In this document: positions 1 to 8,361 of the stretch, in pieces
Position numbering within the stretch: position 1 is the first letter of the stretch
Layout of the letters: each line of letters begins with the position of its first letter
NCBI GenBank assembly: GCA_963773685.1
Contig: CAVZBY010000001.1
Coordinates: forward strand, 310,001 to 374,000
Direction: 5' to 3'
DNA from: JALHVH01 sp963773685
Lineage (GTDB): Bacteria > Acidobacteriota > Aminicenantia > Aminicenantales > Saccharicenantaceae
DNA: 64,000 nt
Program-made: the position numbers and the translations under genes
The notes under the pieces: generated by a model
Told to the model about the DNA's origin: nothing
Databases searched by the model: none
Seen by the model: the letters and a program-made list of their open reading frames with translations, nothing else

Positions 1-723
1 ACAGCCCTTGTAGATATAGGTGAAGGTGACCATCCGCTCGAGGACGTGGGACAGGGGGAGGAAGGAGAGGACGGTGTCCTTGTGGTCGAAGACGATGACC
101 TCGGCGACGCCGAGGATGTTGCTCAGGAAATTGCCGTGGGTCAGGATGACGCCCTTCGGGACGCCGGTCGTTCCCGAGGTGTAGATGAGGGACGCCTCGT
201 CCTCCGGTCTGACCCGGAGGGCGTCCCGCTCGAAGAGGCCGGGGTCGGCGGCGTCCGCCTTCCGGCCCATGGCGCAGACCGCCTCCATCGTCAGGACGCC
301 CGCCGGGGCCTCAGAGAGGAAGGTGATGTAATGGCGGACTTTCGCAAGGCCGCTCCGCGCGGCCTCGATCTTCCGCCACTGGTCCTCGTTCGAGACGACG
401 ACGATCGCGGCGTCCGAATCGTCGATGATATAGCGGACCTGTTCGGAGACGAGGGTCGTGTATATGGGGACCGATAGGGCGCCGCGGCAGAGGGCCGCGA
501 AATCGGCGACGACCCAATCGGGCCTGTTCTCGGAGAGGATGACCATCTTCTCGCCGGGCCGGAGCCCGAGCTCGCGGAGGCCGAGGGAGAAGTGCCGGAC
601 CTTGTCGCCGAATTCCTTCGTCGACAGCGGGGCGTAGGCGCCGTCCTTCTTGGCGAGCAGAAAGTCGGGCTTGGGATAGGACTTGACCGTGTTCAACAGG
701 ACCTGGGCCAGGGTTTCGATCAT
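1..723 (-). CDS. Long-chain acyl-CoA synthetase (AMP-forming), C-terminus beyond window
   Basis: This is the N-terminal part of an AMP-binding enzyme that activates fatty acids to acyl-CoA through an acyl-adenylate. The first 241 residues are visible and the rest lies left of base 1. The start at 723 is preceded by a GAGGAGGAAGGA ribosome site. The AMP-binding signature YTSGTTGVPKG sits at about residues 181-191, and LPLSHVLERM follows near residue 220, as in eukaryote-like long-chain synthetases (the FAA1/FadD15 group). No signal peptide is visible, so it is probably cytoplasmic. It lies 80 bases beyond the end of the ABC operon in the same direction, with no obvious functional link. The family call is firm; chain-length specificity cannot be judged. 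Confidence 0.9.
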   Translation of the reverse strand, partial: MIETLAQVLLNTVKSYPKPDFLLAKKDGAYAPLSTKEFGDKVRHFSLGLRELGLRPGEKMVILSENRPDWVVADFAALCRGALSVPIYTTLVSEQVRYIIDDSDAAIVVVSNEDQWRKIEAARSGLAKVRHYITFLSEAPAGVLTMEAVCAMGRKADAADPGLFERDALRVRPEDEASLIYTSGTTGVPKGVILTHGNFLSNILGVAEVIVFDHKDTVLSFLPLSHVLERMVTFTYIYKGC

Positions 724-803
724 TCCTTCCTCCTCGGCAGAAACTGCGCCCATTGTATTGACGGCCCGGGAAGCCTGTCAAGGCATAAAAAGGCGCCGCG
801 GGG

Positions 804-1496
804 TCAGCCGACGAGGCGCCCGTCCAGGAGCTCGATCTCCCGGTGGGCGTGCGCGGCCAGGACGGGATTGTGGGTGACGAGGATTATCGTCAAGCCCTCT
901 CGACGGTTCAGGTCCTCAAGGATCCCGCCGATCTCTGCGCTCCGCTTCGTGTCGAGGTTGCCCGTCGGCTCGTCGGCAAGCAGGATCCTGGGCTTGTTGA
1001 CCAGCGCCCGGGCGATGGCCACCCTCTGCATCTCTCCGCCGGACAGCTGGCCCGGCAAGTGGTCCTTCCGCTTGAGGATGCCAAGGCTGTCGAGGACCCG
1101 GGTGACGTCGTCCGACGCCCCCGGCTTCTTGTAGAAGGTGAATGGCAGGACCGCGTTCTCGATGACCGACAGCGTCGGGATGAGATAGAACTTCTGGAAG
1201 ATGTAGCCGAAAACCTCGCGACGGACGCGGGTCAGGGAAGCCTCCGAAAGGGCCCGGCCGTCTTCGAAGACGGGCCGGCCGTCGAGGAGAAGCCGCCCCG
1301 AGGTCGGGTTATCGAGGCATCCCATAACGTTGATCAGCGTCGTCTTTCCGGAACCGGACGGGCCGATCACCGAGACGAACTCCCCCTCTTCGATCGACAG
1401 GGAGACGCCGTCGACCGCCCGGATCTCCTCGGCGCCTCGTTTGTAGATCCGGACCAGGTCCTCGGCCTCGATGACCTTCTTCGCAAGCCCGCTCAT
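804..1496 (-). CDS. ABC transporter ATP-binding protein, LolD/MacB type
   Basis: This 230-residue ATPase should power the FtsX-type permease encoded just upstream. Walker A (GPSGSGKTT) is at residues 45-53, the Q-loop glutamine at 101, the signature LSGGE at 151-155, Walker B (ILLADEP) at 171-177 and the switch histidine at 209. LADEPTGNLD is characteristic of the LolD/MacB/FtsE branch. The start codon lies in an ATGA overlap with the permease stop, which argues against a longer upstream start and indicates translational coupling. It is the last gene of the operon 4763-804. This branch usually extracts or extrudes substrates at the inner membrane or does mechanical work on periplasmic partners. 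The substrate is unknown. Confidence 0.93.
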   Translation of the reverse strand: MSGLAKKVIEAEDLVRIYKRGAEEIRAVDGVSLSIEEGEFVSVIGPSGSGKTTLINVMGCLDNPTSGRLLLDGRPVFEDGRALSEASLTRVRREVFGYIFQKFYLIPTLSVIENAVLPFTFYKKPGASDDVTRVLDSLGILKRKDHLPGQLSGGEMQRVAIARALVNKPRILLADEPTGNLDTKRSAEIGGILEDLNRREGLTIILVTHNPVLAAHAHREIELLDGRLVG

Positions 1497-2689
1497 GACG
1501 CTCCCTCGCTTCGGATCGATTCCAGGGGCCGGACCCTTCCGGCCTTCCAGGCCGGGTAGACGCCGCTCAGCAGGCCGATCAGGGTCACGATGCCCAGCGT
1601 GACCAGGACGAGGCCGGGCTCGATCCGCACCAGGCCTCCGCTCGGGGCGTACGGAAGGAGACGGCGGACGAGCACGTCGGTGACGCGCGCCGTGACCAGG
1701 GCCATGAGGCTCCCGACGAGGCCGCCCGCTATGCACAGGATGAGCGTCTCGACCCAGACCAGCTTGAAGATGTCCGAGGCCATGGCGCCCATGGATTTCA
1801 GGATGCCGATCTCCTGGCGCCGTTCCATGACCGACATGAGGATGGTGTTGATCACGCCCATCATGGCGATGAGAATGGCGATGAGGGCGATGGACAGGAC
1901 CATGATCCGGGCCGTCGAGACCAGCGTCATGATGGTGTTCTTGACCTGGGTCAGGCTGACGACCTGGACGTCGGGAAGCCGGAACATCTTCTCCTCGAAC
2001 TTGGCGATGTCGGCTTCCTTCTTGACCTTGATCCCGATTCCGGTGAGCTCATCCTTGATCCCGAAGATCCTCTGGACGGTGACGATGGGGAGGAAGATGC
2101 TTCCGTCGTCCTGGGTCCCTGTCCGTTCCAGGACGCCGACAACCTTGACCTCGACCTCCTTCTCCGGGATGAGGTACATGTCCCCGACCTCGCGCTGTTC
2201 GAGCTCGGCCGCCTCGTAGCCGAAGACGGCTTCGGCCGCGCCCGGGTCCGTGAACCAGCCGCCTTTCTGGAACTTGAGGAAGCTCTTCATCCGGGGGAAG
2301 GTCAGCGGATCGACCCCCTGATAGACCGCCATTCCGCCGCTCTCCCCCTTGTTCGGGTCGAAGGCGACCTGCATGAGCATCGGCGTGACGCCGTCGACCT
2401 CCGGCTCCCGGGCGATCTCGTCGACGATCTCCTCCTTCAGATACTTGAGGCCGGTCCCCCCCTTGAGCATCAGGGTCGCCGCCTCGTAGGGGCATCCCTT
2501 GGCGATGACGAGCATCTGGAAGCCCAGGTTGTCGATATCGCGGTTGAGCGAGGTCTCGTATCCCTTGTTGAAGCCGAACAGGCTGACCAGGACCCAGGCG
2601 GCCATGGCGATGCCGAGAATGGTGAGGAGGCTCCGGGTGCGCTTCCGGAGGAGGTTCTTATACGCGACCTGCAGGATGCTGATCTTCAT
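1493..2689 (-). CDS. ABC transporter permease, FtsX/MacB family
   Basis: A 398-residue inner-membrane protein. It has one N-terminal membrane segment (about residues 20-42), a large periplasmic domain of the MacB_PCD type (about 45-255), and three C-terminal membrane segments (about 262-292, 308-335 and 355-382). The stretch MMGVINTILMSVMERRQEIG is the FtsX coupling region that contacts the ATPase. The start overlaps the preceding lipoprotein gene by 4 bases and the stop overlaps the ATPase gene by 4 bases, so the three are translationally coupled. MacB relatives export peptides, siderophores or lipoproteins, or work mechanically. Nothing here identifies the substrate. Confidence 0.92.
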   Translation of the reverse strand: MKISILQVAYKNLLRKRTRSLLTILGIAMAAWVLVSLFGFNKGYETSLNRDIDNLGFQMLVIAKGCPYEAATLMLKGGTGLKYLKEEIVDEIAREPEVDGVTPMLMQVAFDPNKGESGGMAVYQGVDPLTFPRMKSFLKFQKGGWFTDPGAAEAVFGYEAAELEQREVGDMYLIPEKEVEVKVVGVLERTGTQDDGSIFLPIVTVQRIFGIKDELTGIGIKVKKEADIAKFEEKMFRLPDVQVVSLTQVKNTIMTLVSTARIMVLSIALIAILIAMMGVINTILMSVMERRQEIGILKSMGAMASDIFKLVWVETLILCIAGGLVGSLMALVTARVTDVLVRRLLPYAPSGGLVRIEPGLVLVTLGIVTLIGLLSGVYPAWKAGRVRPLESIRSEGAS

Positions 2690-3351
2690 GGATGGTCTCC
2701 CCTGTCTTTGAAGTGCGCGAGGTGCCTGTTGCCCAACAGGAACTCGTCCGCGATGACGAGGTTCTTCTTCGTCGCCCGCAGGGCGGCCCGGAAATCGGAC
2801 TCGGCCCCGGGGACGGGGTTCTTGATCCGCGAGACGCGGCCGGGCGGCGTTTCCGTGCCCGACACGACGTCATAGGCATAGAAGTCGACGAGGCTGAGGC
2901 CCTCGAACTGTCTCCCGAAGGCCGGGTCGCGGAACGCCTTCGCCGCCTTCGACGTCAGCTTCTGGAAGTAGAACGAGCGGATGGTCCCCTCCGTATCCAG
3001 CGCCAGGAAGACCTGGATGCCGCCATACGTCCCCTTCTGGTTGACCCCGTGGATATAGCCGATGAGAGCGTCTCCTTTGGTGATCTCGTACATCGTGTAC
3101 GGAACGTCGGACGTCTCGTACAGCCCCTGGAACGAGTCCCCGAGCCGCTTCTCGATCTCGCGGAGCAGGGCTTCGCCCCCTTTCCTGTCGATGGAGACGT
3201 AGCGCGTCTTATAGCCGGTGGAATCCGGGAAGAGCCTTTTGACGTCCCGGTCCGGATCGTTGAGGTCGCAGCCCACGGCCGCGTAAAGCGCCGCGGCCAG
3301 CCCCAGGAGGGTCGTGACGGCGATCGTTCTCTGCGAGGCGGATGTGATCAT
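2686..3351 (-). CDS. Putative lipoprotein with FMN-bind-like domain
   Basis: A 221-residue exported protein. The start at 3351 follows an AAGGCGA ribosome site and lies 1 base after the upstream stop; a longer reading would run back into the barrel gene. Residues 1-28 form a signal sequence ending in AAVGC, a plausible lipobox. The region around residues 90-160 (YGGIQVFLALDTEGTIRSF, then a FEGLSLVDF-like segment) resembles FMN_bind domains of the RnfG/NqrC type. However, I see no S/T-GAT-S/T flavinylation motif, so flavin binding is not shown. It overlaps the permease gene by 4 bases, suggesting a periplasmic partner of that transporter. The domain assignment is tentative. Confidence 0.55.
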   Translation of the reverse strand: MITSASQRTIAVTTLLGLAAALYAAVGCDLNDPDRDVKRLFPDSTGYKTRYVSIDRKGGEALLREIEKRLGDSFQGLYETSDVPYTMYEITKGDALIGYIHGVNQKGTYGGIQVFLALDTEGTIRSFYFQKLTSKAAKAFRDPAFGRQFEGLSLVDFYAYDVVSGTETPPGRVSRIKNPVPGAESDFRAALRATKKNLVIADEFLLGNRHLAHFKDRGDHP

Positions 3352-3352
3352 T

Positions 3353-4333
3353 TCAAATCGCCTTATAGTAATAGATCTGAAGGACGAAGCGTGTGTCCTT
3401 GAAAGCGCTGTCGCGCTGGACCATGCCCCTGAAGGTGAGGTCGGCATTGGCCAGGAAGGTGATGCCGCCGGAGAGGAGGGAGCTCCAGTCCTCCCCCGTT
3501 CTCATGACGAGGGGCTGGACCTCGAGCTTCAGCCGGTTCTCGCCAAGGAGGTTCACGCCCAGCTTCCCGAACAGGGCGAGGGCGCTCCGGCCGGCCTTCC
3601 TTCCGACGAGGACCTCCGCCCGCCCCTCCAGATTGTTCCAGAGATACGTCAGGTCCCCGGAAATACAGCGGAAATCGATGGGGTCGTCCTCGACCTGGCG
3701 GAAACCGATGATGTCGAGGATGCGGCCGCCGGCCAGGGAAAGTCCGGCTTCGTAATTGTCCCGGCTGAGGACCCCTCCGGCGACGCGGGCCGCTGCCAGG
3801 TAATTGCCCTTGAAACGGAGGGGCATCCCGCTCCCCGTGGTCAGGGAGAACGCCGCGTTTCCCCAGGAAAGGTCCCGGGAAAGCCCGACGCCCCAGTCCC
3901 GGTCGAAGCCGAAGCCCGTCATGACAAGGGTCGGCAGGAGCAGGGCATGAATGTCATAGGAATAAGATAGCCCCAGGGCCGGCCGGTTGTGCCCGACCCA
4001 TAGGTCGGCGAAACCGGCCTTGAGCTTCAGATAGGCGTTGTAGATCTGGAACTCGAGGGGCCGGGAGGCGTCGGGGTCGTACACGAGACGGGCCTGCACG
4101 GCCACGGTCCCCACATCCCGGGACCTCCCGGAGAGCTTCAGGACGTAATCGAAGCCGATGCCGGTCTTCTGCATGATGTCGTCGGCGGACAGGGAGTGGT
4201 AGATCGCCTTTTTCTCGGCGGTGGAATAGCCGGCGACCCCCTGGAGCTCGAAATAGAGGAGGTGGCTTTGGGCGGACGCGCCGGACGCGCCGAAGAGCAT
4301 CAGGCCCAGGACGACCAGGGCGGGCTTAGACAT
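3353..4333 (-). CDS. Outer-membrane beta-barrel protein (porin-like), unknown function
   Basis: A 326-residue protein with a signal peptide ending near ASGASAQ (about residue 22). A run of amphipathic strands alternates aromatic and polar residues (for example YNAYLKLKAGFADLWVGH and SYSYDIHALLL), and a strand-like C-terminus ends LQIYYYKAI. This is typical of bacterial outer-membrane barrels. No specific family is recognised. It overlaps the upstream YtkA-like gene by 8 bases and ends 1 base before the lipoprotein gene. An outer-membrane protein, a periplasmic lipoprotein and an MacB-type ABC pair in one operon could form a trans-envelope route, but that is inference. Confidence 0.65.
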   Translation of the reverse strand: MSKPALVVLGLMLFGASGASAQSHLLYFELQGVAGYSTAEKKAIYHSLSADDIMQKTGIGFDYVLKLSGRSRDVGTVAVQARLVYDPDASRPLEFQIYNAYLKLKAGFADLWVGHNRPALGLSYSYDIHALLLPTLVMTGFGFDRDWGVGLSRDLSWGNAAFSLTTGSGMPLRFKGNYLAAARVAGGVLSRDNYEAGLSLAGGRILDIIGFRQVEDDPIDFRCISGDLTYLWNNLEGRAEVLVGRKAGRSALALFGKLGVNLLGENRLKLEVQPLVMRTGEDWSSLLSGGITFLANADLTFRGMVQRDSAFKDTRFVLQIYYYKAI

Positions 4334-4763
4334 GGAATTTCAGGGCTCCCCGGAAGACGACCTCCTCCCCGCGCGTGAAGACGAGGCGGACCTCCCATCC
4401 TCCCGGCATAACGACGTTCATGGGCATGAGGTAGTCGCCCTTCCGGTTCAGCTTGAAAGCGATATCGCCCGAATCGTGGGCGCCGCGCATCGCAGGCATA
4501 TCCGCCCGCCCGGAGATCCCCAGGGCCGTCGTCCGGGCCCCGGACTTGTCGAAGAGCTTGACCTTGACGACGATCATGCCCATCTTAGGGGTCTTGTCGA
4601 ACTCGTAGGTAAAGGTGAACTCTTCGCCGATGCGGCACATCTTCCCCTGTCCAGGAAGTTCCGTGTACACGGGCTCCTCGCCCCCGGCAGGGACCCGTGC
4701 GCCTGCTCCGGCCGCTAAGATCGCTACTGCCGCCGCCGCCAGGAATCCTGCCATTGCCTTCAT
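4326..4763 (-). CDS. YtkA/FixH-like periplasmic protein
   Basis: A 145-residue exported protein with signal residues 1-24 (a hydrophobic AAAAVAILAAGAGA core). The mature part is one immunoglobulin-like domain. Its ISGRADMPAMRG, GDYLMPMNVVMPGGWEV and LVFTRG segments match the YtkA-like/FixH pattern of MPxM, then GxY, then GxW. That domain is often found beside metal-handling or respiratory assembly genes, though its biochemical role is poorly defined. The start at 4763 follows a GAGAGAGGCG ribosome site. It is the first gene of the five-gene operon ending at 804. Confidence 0.6.
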   Translation of the reverse strand: MKAMAGFLAAAAVAILAAGAGARVPAGGEEPVYTELPGQGKMCRIGEEFTFTYEFDKTPKMGMIVVKVKLFDKSGARTTALGISGRADMPAMRGAHDSGDIAFKLNRKGDYLMPMNVVMPGGWEVRLVFTRGEEVVFRGALKFHV

Positions 4764-5100
4764 GAACGCCTCTCTCTTCGTAATATACCATTATCCCCGT
4801 GGAGTGGATCCGCGTGTTCAAAGACCTCCATGAGGAATCCGCAATATTTGAATGCAATATCCATGCCATGAGTCGGATACCCGCAAGGACCCCGATCGGC
4901 CCTCGGTCGGGCGGAATCCGCCCTGGTTCCCTCGCGTTCCGTCCTATGCCATGAGACTTCGTCCTACCCGGAAGGCTATCCGCTCCAAGGCCGGACACCC
5001 GTCCTTAACCGCGGGGCCTCGCCATCCGGGCCGGGTGGGGAAGCCGAAGCGGAACGAGGTCCTCCAGTCCGGCCCTGCCCGTCCGATGATGCCGCGCGAT
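4764..5100. other. Intergenic region upstream of the YtkA/ABC operon
   Basis: These 337 bases hold no credible gene. Reading toward the YtkA-like gene on the minus strand, TTGAAC (4816-4821) is followed 20 bases later by GATAAT (4790-4795) and then by TATATT (4782-4787). Together they could be a weak promoter, although the spacing is poor. The rest shows nothing I can interpret. Confidence 0.3.
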
Positions 5101-5979
5101 CTAGCCGCGGTCGGTCACATAGACGCCGGCCAATACGAGCAAGGAGCCGATGATGAGGTTGGCGCCGATATGCTCGTGCAGGAGCACGGCGGCAAAGATA
5201 TAGGTCAGGGGCGGGATGGCGTACAGATAGACGCCCACCTTCTGCGCCTGGGCGTTCTTGAGCGCCAGGAAATAGAGCAGGGGGGCGAGGAAAGAGCATG
5301 TGACGCCCAGGAACGCGATGGCCAGCCAGGCCTTGGGGCTGATGGAGGCCAGGGGGAACGACTTGGCGGCCAGCTCGACGCCGGACACGGGGATCATCCA
5401 GATGGCCCCGATGATCGTCGTCAGGCCGATCATGGCCTCGGGACCGACGTCTTCGGCGACCTTCTTGCCGAAGACCGTGAACACGCCCCACATGAAGACG
5501 CTGATGAAGACCAGGATGTCGCCGAGGACGTGGCCGCTCAGCTCGAACTGGGTCAGCGTTTCGAGCCCCTGGACGACCAACACGCCGAACAGGGCGAGGG
5601 CGACGCCCAGGCCCTTGCGCAGGGTCAGGCGCTCGCCCATGATGACGGCCAGAAAGACGATGGCGATGGGGCCCGTCGTCGCGAAGATGGAGGCGTTGGC
5701 GGCCGTTGTGTACTGAAGGCCGATGGTCTGGATGCCGTAGTGGAGGCCCGTGCCGAGCAGGCTCAGGCCGAACAGCACCTTGAGCTCGCGCCGGCCGGGG
5801 AGCTTGGGCCAGCGGTTCGTCACGGCGTACCAGACGACGAAACACAGCGCCGATATGACGAGCCGCAGTCCCGCCACGGTCAGCGGCGGCGCCGCGGTCA
5901 CCGCCACCTTCGTCGCGATGAATGAGATGGCCCAGAAGAAGATGGCGATAAGAAGTCCGAGTCTCGCTTTAAACGGCAT
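5101..5979 (-). CDS. DMT-superfamily (EamA) transporter
   Basis: A 292-residue inner-membrane protein with about ten hydrophobic segments arranged as two EamA repeats (about residues 5-140 and 150-290). The first repeat begins LGLLIAIFFWAISFIATK and the second contains GDILVFISVFMWGVFTVFGK. Members of this superfamily mostly export amino acids, metabolites or drugs. The start at 5979 follows a CAGGGAGGAATCTG ribosome site. It is 114 bases downstream of the ornithine-cyclodeaminase-like gene on the same strand, separated from it by hairpin-forming repeats, so co-transcription is uncertain. Export of an amino-acid product of the two upstream enzymes is a guess from position. Confidence 0.88.
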   Translation of the reverse strand: MPFKARLGLLIAIFFWAISFIATKVAVTAAPPLTVAGLRLVISALCFVVWYAVTNRWPKLPGRRELKVLFGLSLLGTGLHYGIQTIGLQYTTAANASIFATTGPIAIVFLAVIMGERLTLRKGLGVALALFGVLVVQGLETLTQFELSGHVLGDILVFISVFMWGVFTVFGKKVAEDVGPEAMIGLTTIIGAIWMIPVSGVELAAKSFPLASISPKAWLAIAFLGVTCSFLAPLLYFLALKNAQAQKVGVYLYAIPPLTYIFAAVLLHEHIGANLIIGSLLVLAGVYVTDRG

Positions 5980-6065
5980 CAGATTCCTCCCTGGCCGGCG
6001 GGTACGGTCCCCCGGCTCGCGTACATGTCTCTCATGGCAACAACTTCCTTCGGCATCCGGATCGA

Positions 6066-6095
6066 CCGGGGAGCTCCCCGGACCCCGTCGGGGTC
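6066..6095 (-). terminator. Tandem GC-rich hairpins after the cyclodeaminase-like gene
   Basis: Two inverted repeats abut. GACCCC-GTC-GGGGTC (6081-6095) begins at the stop codon of the upstream gene, and CCGGGGAGCTCCCCGG (6066-6081) is a perfect 16-base palindrome. No T-tract follows, so a Rho-independent terminator is possible but not certain. The hairpins could also protect the mRNA end. Confidence 0.45.
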
Positions 6096-7071
6096 ACAGG
6101 GAAACCCGGGCCCCGATCCCGGCGGCGACCGCCTTGTCATAGACCAGCTTGGCGGCCGCGGCGTCCTGGACGGCGATCCCGTTCGATTTGAAGAGCGTGA
6201 TCTCCGAGGCGCCGGTCCGCCCCGGCTTCTTCCCGGTGACGAGATCGCCCAGCTCGGCGTAGAAATGGGCCTCCGTGATCGCTCCCTCCTTGAGGGGGAT
6301 GATCAGGTCTCCCGCTTCCTTGAAGCACGCCTCCCGGGAGTCGCCGACGAGCTTGGAGCGCCGGATGATCGCCGTATCGAGCTCGCGGGCGCCGGGCGTA
6401 TGGCTCCCGATGCCGTTGATGTGCGTCCCTTCCCTCACCCGGCTTCCGTCGAAGACCGGCGTCGCCGAGGAGGTGGCGGTGCAGATGATGTCGGCGGCGA
6501 GCGCCTCGTCCGGCGAGCCGGCGCGGACGATCTCGAGGCGGAGCTTCGGACCCATCTCCGCGATGAACCTGTCGGCGGCCGCCTGCGAAACGTCATAGAC
6601 CCAGGCCTTGGCCAGGTTGCGCACGGACGCCATCGCCCAGAGCTGCATCTTCGCCTGGACCCCCGCGCCGAAGACGGCGCAGGTCTGGCCCTTATCGTTC
6701 CGGGCGAGATACTTGGTCGCGACGCCGCTCGCCGCGCCGGTCCTGACGGCGGTGAGATACCCGCCGTCCATGATGCAGACGACGTCGCCCGTCCCGGGGT
6801 CCTGCAGAAGGACCTTCCCGATCGTGGTCGGCAGGTCGTGCTTGACGGGATTGTTCTTGTAGACGGACACCACCTTGCAGGCGAGGGCCCCCATGTCCTT
6901 CAGGTAGGCCGGCATATAGACCGCCAGGCCTTCGGGCGGGGTGATGGCGATGCGCAGGGGCAGGACGGCGGTCCCGTTGGACAATTCCCCGAAGGCCTTC
7001 TCCACGATCCCGACGCAATCGTCCATGCCGAGCACGGACATGACGTCCGAGCGGTTCAAGAGCAGTGTCAT
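6094..7071 (-). CDS. Ornithine cyclodeaminase / mu-crystallin family protein
   Basis: A 325-residue NAD(P)-dependent enzyme of the OCD/mu-crystallin family, which includes ornithine cyclodeaminase, alanine dehydrogenase and ketimine reductases. The nucleotide-binding loop GAGVQAK lies at about residues 136-142, preceded by the typical GGYLTAVRTGAASGVATKYLA stretch, and GIGSHTPGARELD is the conserved C-terminal motif. The start at 7071 follows a GAGGAGGGT ribosome site. It begins 10 bases after the aminotransferase stop, so the two are probably co-expressed and may act in sequence on an amino or imino acid. The exact substrate is not readable from sequence. Confidence 0.9.
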   Translation of the reverse strand: MTLLLNRSDVMSVLGMDDCVGIVEKAFGELSNGTAVLPLRIAITPPEGLAVYMPAYLKDMGALACKVVSVYKNNPVKHDLPTTIGKVLLQDPGTGDVVCIMDGGYLTAVRTGAASGVATKYLARNDKGQTCAVFGAGVQAKMQLWAMASVRNLAKAWVYDVSQAAADRFIAEMGPKLRLEIVRAGSPDEALAADIICTATSSATPVFDGSRVREGTHINGIGSHTPGARELDTAIIRRSKLVGDSREACFKEAGDLIIPLKEGAITEAHFYAELGDLVTGKKPGRTGASEITLFKSNGIAVQDAAAAKLVYDKAVAAGIGARVSL

Positions 7072-7081
7072 CGGACCCTCC

Positions 7082-8293
7082 TCAAGCCATCGAGCGATAG
7101 GCCCGCGCGAGCCGCTTGACGCCTTCCTCGATCTCTTCCGGCTCGGCGTGGCTGTAGCTGAGGCGGACGTTGTTCGTCGGCGCGCCCAGCCCCTTCGGGC
7201 CCTTGCCCGCATAGAACTTGCTACCGGGGATGATGCCGACCTTCTCCTGGAAGGCGCGGGCCGTGAGCTTGTCGGCATCGACGTGCGGCGGCAGGGTCAG
7301 CCAGAGATAATAGCCGCCCTGGGGGACCGAGAACCGGACCTCGGGGAGCTCGCGCCGGAGGGCCGCCACCATGGCGTCGCGATGGGCGCGGTAGATGTCC
7401 TGGACGTTCTTCGTGTGCCGGGCATACTGGTCTCCGGTGGTCAAGAATTCCAGGATGATCCGCTGGGCGAGCGGCGACGTGCCCAGGTCCGCCTTCAGCT
7501 GGCCGAGCCGGGCGATCAGGTCCTCGGCGGCCACGATCCAGCCGACGCGCATGCCCGGGGCCACGAGCTTGGAGACCGTTCCCAGCACGAGCACCGTGCC
7601 GGACCTGTCGAAGGCCTTGACGATGGGCAGCTGCTCGCCTTCGAAACGGACCTTCCGGTACGGGCTGTCCTCGACGACGTAGACGCCGTATTTGTCGGCC
7701 GCGCGGACCAGGCCTTCGCGCCGATCGAGGGACATGGTCACGCCGGACGGGTTGTGATAGTCGGGAACGTTGTAGATGAGCTTGGGGAGCGGCTTCCCCT
7801 CGTCCCGGATCCGGGCCAGGGTCTCCTCGAGCTCGCTGACCACGATCCCCTTCTCGTCCTGGGACACCTCATAGAAATTCGCGCCGAAGGTCCGGAAGAT
7901 GGGAAGCAGGGTGAAGTAGGTCGGCGCCGTGACGACGACGGCGTCGCCTTCGTCGAGGAGGAGCCGGCCGATGAGCCCGAGGCCGTTCTTCGCCCCGTTG
8001 ACCACCAGGACGTTGTCGGGACCGATATCGCGCGCCCCGTTCTCGCACACGTGCCGGGCGATCCACTCCCGCATTTCCGGGAGCCCGAACGTCGGCCCGT
8101 ATTGCAGGGTTTCCGGACGGTACTTGTTCAACGCCGACTTCGCCGCCTCCGTCAGGTCGGGGAACACCGCCGGGCATCCGTGGCCCGACCCGAACGAAAT
8201 GAGGTCGGCCGGCTCGGCGGCGGGGATGGTCGGGACCAGTCGCGCCGCGCGGCGCGCCAGGGGGACCCGAGGATTCGAAACGTCGGTCTTCAT
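7082..8293 (-). CDS. PLP-dependent aminotransferase, class I/II (LysN/2-aminoadipate type)
   Basis: A 403-residue fold-type I aminotransferase. The cofactor lysine is K242 in SKLVAPGMRVGW, with NVPDYHNPSG at about 175-184 and the tyrosine-binding YGVYVVEDSPY segment at 202-212. The N-terminal QYGPTFGLPEMREWIA segment is typical of LysN, kynurenine/2-aminoadipate and MocR-like aminotransferases. No DNA-binding domain is attached, so it is an enzyme rather than a MocR regulator. The start at 8293 is chosen because GAGAGGAGAATCC precedes it; a start 15 bases upstream would have no ribosome site. It is coupled to the cyclodeaminase-like gene 10 bases downstream and lies 68 bases after the esterase gene. 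Confidence 0.9.
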   Translation of the reverse strand: MKTDVSNPRVPLARRAARLVPTIPAAEPADLISFGSGHGCPAVFPDLTEAAKSALNKYRPETLQYGPTFGLPEMREWIARHVCENGARDIGPDNVLVVNGAKNGLGLIGRLLLDEGDAVVVTAPTYFTLLPIFRTFGANFYEVSQDEKGIVVSELEETLARIRDEGKPLPKLIYNVPDYHNPSGVTMSLDRREGLVRAADKYGVYVVEDSPYRKVRFEGEQLPIVKAFDRSGTVLVLGTVSKLVAPGMRVGWIVAAEDLIARLGQLKADLGTSPLAQRIILEFLTTGDQYARHTKNVQDIYRAHRDAMVAALRRELPEVRFSVPQGGYYLWLTLPPHVDADKLTARAFQEKVGIIPGSKFYAGKGPKGLGAPTNNVRLSYSHAEPEEIEEGVKRLARAYRSMA

Positions 8294-8361
8294 GGATTCT
8301 CCTCTCACATTACCAGAAGTTTGGGATTATTTCCGGACATTATCGCGCTTCTTTCAAGCTT

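Noticed and set aside
2686..3447. Longer N-terminus for the FMN-bind-like lipoprotein (start at 3447)
   Set aside because: It would overlap the barrel gene by about 95 bases and bury the signal peptide; the start at 3351 has a ribosome site and gives a clean lipoprotein signal.
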